Source: Roseomonas sp.
GTDB taxonomy: Bacteria; Pseudomonadota; Alphaproteobacteria; Acetobacterales; Acetobacteraceae
NCBI GenBank assembly: GCA_020249415.1
Contig: JADCFR010000074.1
Location: 1 to 7,878, forward strand
Length of the DNA stretch: 7,878 nt
Direction: 5' to 3'
The position numbers were made by a program, and so were the translations under genes. Positions 6,255-7,878 of the stretch are shown here, one piece after another (position 1 is the stretch's first letter; every line of letters begins with the position of its first letter). Below the pieces are notes generated by a model. It was not told where the DNA came from. It ran no database searches and was given only the letters and a program-made list of their open reading frames with translations.

Positions 6255-7276
6255 GCCACGCGATCGGACAAAAGCCCGACGGACAACCCGTAATTCACCG
6301 GCGTATTATAGCGCCGGATGACGCGCAAATTATGGTGGCCAAGGAAGATCTGCCCGCCATTGCCGCGGGCGGGCAGCACAATCTGCGTTTCGATATCCGA
6401 TGCCGGCAGGGGCGAGCCATCGGGCTTGCGAAAGCCCATGCGGGCGAAGTCGCGCAAAGGGCGCTTGGTTTCCGTATCGGCGCCGCTCGCCGAGAACCCT
6501 GCCGGGGGCCGAACTTCCCGCCCCCAGGCCTCGCCACGCCGCCAGCCATTGCGCTGGAAATAATGCGCGATAGAGGCCAGCGCATCGGCGCGATTATCCC
6601 AAATATCGCGCCTGCCATCGCCGTCGAAATCCACTGCCAGGCGTTCAAAATTGCTCGGCATGAATTGCGGCTGACCCATCGCGCCCGCCCAGGAACCCTT
6701 CATGCGCTCCGCACTCGTGTGCCGGTCATTCAGGATGCGCAAGGCAGAGATCAGTTCATTGCGGAAATAGGCCGCGCGGCGGCCTTCCCAGGCCAGCGTC
6801 GCCAAAGCCTCCACCACGCCAAAGCCGCCCGTATTGCCGCCGTAATTGGTCTCAACGCCCCAAATCGCGACGATGACTGAAGGCGCGACGTGATAACGCG
6901 CTTCAATCCGGCGCAGCAGATCGGTGTTTTCCGCCATCAGGCGCCGGCCATTCTGAATGCGCGTTGGCGTCAGCATGATGCGGTCGCGGTAATCCTCCCA
7001 GGGCATGGCGCCTTCCGCCTGGCGCCGATCCAATTCGATCACGCGTTGGTTGGGCTTGAGCCCGGCAAAGGATTGATTGAGCGTTGCATCCGAAATCCCG
7101 GCGCGGCGCGCATCGGCGCGCACGCCATCCAGGAAGCGTTCAAAGCTTTGGCCGGCAACCGGCACATAGGCCGGCGGCACATCGGGTGCTGGGATTTGGT
7201 TGGCGGAATTCGCCTCTGGGCTGCAGGCCGCGATCAGGGTCGCGACTCCACCAAGCAGGAGCCTTCTTTCGATCAT
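6251..7276 (-). CDS. mltB: lytic murein transglycosylase, MltB family lipoprotein
   Basis: A 341-residue predicted lipoprotein that would cleave the MurNAc-GlcNAc bond with 1,6-anhydro formation in the periplasm. M-I-E-R-R-L-L-L-G-G-V-A-T-L-I-A-A-C carries an I-A-A-C lipobox (C18). The SLT-type fold has the catalytic glutamate E142 in WGVETNYG and the family-typical GSWAGAMGQPQFMPS (194-208). D-F-D-G-D-G-R-R-D-I-W (216-226) resembles the calcium-binding loop of Slt35. The end FLGHHNLRVIRRYN to NYG is also characteristic. No C-terminal peptidoglycan-binding domain is present. The open frame extends to 7516, but that part is antisense to the divergent gene and not protein-like. ATG at 7276 gives the cleanest signal; an in-frame ATG at 7294 would add six residues. 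Neither has a clear Shine-Dalgarno. It is the first gene of the minus-strand run. Confidence 0.93.
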   Translation of the reverse strand: MIERRLLLGGVATLIAACSPEANSANQIPAPDVPPAYVPVAGQSFERFLDGVRADARRAGISDATLNQSFAGLKPNQRVIELDRRQAEGAMPWEDYRDRIMLTPTRIQNGRRLMAENTDLLRRIEARYHVAPSVIVAIWGVETNYGGNTGGFGVVEALATLAWEGRRAAYFRNELISALRILNDRHTSAERMKGSWAGAMGQPQFMPSNFERLAVDFDGDGRRDIWDNRADALASIAHYFQRNGWRRGEAWGREVRPPAGFSASGADTETKRPLRDFARMGFRKPDGSPLPASDIETQIVLPARGNGGQIFLGHHNLRVIRRYNTPVNYGLSVGLLSDRVA

Positions 7277-7331
7277 GGCGACATCTGGTGCCATGCGCCG
7301 CCGGGCGAGGCAAACCCTTTTGCGCCCCATA

Positions 7332-7359
7332 TTGGCCGGGGCAGAACTGGTGCTAGACT
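7332..7359 (+). promoter_or_regulatory. candidate sigma-70-like promoter for the MmgE/PrpD gene
   Basis: TTGGCC (7332-7337, four of six matches to TTGACA) is followed 16 bases later by TAGACT (7354-7359, four of six matches to TATAAT). TGC directly before the -10 resembles an extended -10. Transcription would begin near 7366, leaving a leader of roughly 19 bases. This is a pattern match only, with no experimental support. Confidence 0.4.
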
Positions 7360-7371
7360 GAGCGTTCAACC

Positions 7372-7379
7372 AAGGAGGA
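7372..7379 (+). promoter_or_regulatory. strong Shine-Dalgarno for the MmgE/PrpD gene
   Basis: AAGGAGGA is nearly the full anti-Shine-Dalgarno complement, and its GGAGG core ends 6 bases before the ATG at 7385. An ATG at 7380 is out of frame and too close to the site. This is by far the best ribosome binding site in the window and fixes the start. Confidence 0.85.
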
Positions 7380-7384
7380 ATGCC

Positions 7385-7878
7385 ATGGCCGCCGTCACCC
7401 GCGAACTTGCCGCCTTTGTCGCCGGGCTTCGTTATGAAAGCCTGCCCGCCAATGTGCAGGAACGCACGCGTTTCCTGATCCTGGACCTCGTCGGCAATAT
7501 GCTGCGCGGCCGGCATGAGGCCGAGAGCACGCCCCCCCTGCTGGCCGCCGCCCGCGCGCTTGGCCTGACCGGTGGTTCAGCGGCCGTGTTTGGGGATTCC
7601 CAGCGCTATACCCCGGCCGGCGCCGCGCTGATCAATGGCGCCATGGCGCATTCGCTCGATTTTGATGACACGCATGCCGCCGGCACACTGCATCCCGGTG
7701 CGCCGGTGATCCCGGCTGCCTTGGCTGCCGCCGAGATGACCGGCGCCGATGGCAAGACCGTGCTGGCCGCCATTGTGGCCGGGTATGAAACCACCTGCCG
7801 GCTGGCGCTGGCTTTGCCGGGCGGTGATCATTACGACCGCGGCTATCACCCGACCGCGACCTGCGGCGCCTTTGGCGC
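7385..7878 (+). CDS. MmgE/PrpD family protein, N-terminal part (runs off right edge)
   Basis: The first 164 codons of a protein that in this family is usually about 450 residues. The family includes 2-methylcitrate dehydratase (PrpD), cis-aconitate decarboxylase and iminodisuccinate epimerase, all acting on small di- or tricarboxylates without a cofactor. Visible landmarks are RTRFLILDLVGNMLRG (27-42), NGAMAHSLDFDDTH (84-97), LHPGAPVIPAALAAAE (102-117), AIVAGYE (129-135) and YHPTATCGAFG (154-164). The D-D-T-H segment, H103 and H155 lie in stretches that form the active site of characterised members. The exact substrate cannot be told, and no propionate-pathway genes are visible beside it. It is transcribed away from the wall-enzyme operon and is probably unrelated to it in function. 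Confidence 0.92.
   Translation, partial: MAAVTRELAAFVAGLRYESLPANVQERTRFLILDLVGNMLRGRHEAESTPPLLAAARALGLTGGSAAVFGDSQRYTPAGAALINGAMAHSLDFDDTHAAGTLHPGAPVIPAALAAAEMTGADGKTVLAAIVAGYETTCRLALALPGGDHYDRGYHPTATCGAFG

Larger units (their letters stand above)
7277..7384. other. divergent intergenic region between mltB and the MmgE/PrpD gene
   Basis: 108 bases separate the mltB ATG from the divergent ATG (90 if mltB starts at 7294). The region must hold the promoters of both directions. A plus-strand promoter candidate and a strong ribosome binding site are listed separately. For the minus strand I found no convincing -35/-10 pair: TTGAAC at 7365-7370 (read on the minus strand) has no good -10 at 16-18 bases, and CAATAT near 7330 has no good -35. 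No clear operator palindrome was seen. Confidence 0.6.

Noticed and set aside
264..6397. Six GATATC sites within the operon, more than expected
   Set aside because: Five of six are in-frame GAT-ATC (Asp-Ile) codon pairs, so codon use explains most of them.
7277..7516. Upstream extension of the mltB frame by about 80 codons
   Set aside because: It is antisense to the MmgE/PrpD start and its promoter region, and would place the lipoprotein signal in mid-protein.

Overview
The window reads as ordinary chromosomal DNA from a moderately GC-rich alphaproteobacterium. The protein styles (a MetRS without zinc cysteines, an RlpA variant with a YPREDYAL segment, RR-containing signal peptides) and the gene order suggest Rhodospirillales, perhaps Acetobacteraceae. 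That placement is inferred from recalled family features, not from a search. No mobile element, CRISPR array, rRNA or tRNA was seen.

Positions 1 to 7276 are filled by a tightly packed minus-strand run of eight genes. In transcription order they are mltB (lytic transglycosylase lipoprotein), rlpA (DPBB plus SPOR lipoprotein), a PBP5-type D,D-carboxypeptidase, tmk (dTMP kinase), holB (clamp-loader delta prime), metG (methionyl-tRNA synthetase), tatD (metal-dependent hydrolase) and the first 22 codons of an MBL-fold hydrolase that runs off the left edge. Three junctions overlap by 1 to 4 bases (GTGA at mltB/rlpA, GTGA at tmk/holB, TGATG at metG/tatD). The other gaps are 3 to 51 bases, so one transcript with translational coupling is likely.

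The operon has two blocks. The upstream three genes encode exported enzymes that cut or trim peptidoglycan. The downstream five encode cytoplasmic nucleotide, replication, translation and hydrolase functions.

Positions 7277 to 7384 are a 108-base divergent intergenic region. It holds a plausible sigma-70-like promoter and a near-perfect Shine-Dalgarno for the plus-strand gene at 7385, which is the N-terminal 164 codons of an MmgE/PrpD-family protein cut by the right edge.

I found no evidence of a previously undescribed system. The points worth a second look are moderate: possible Tat-type signals on two wall enzymes, an RlpA domain lacking family-typical residues, a delta prime subunit with an intact P-loop and no zinc cysteines, and tatD and the MBL gene lying in one frame separated by a single stop codon.
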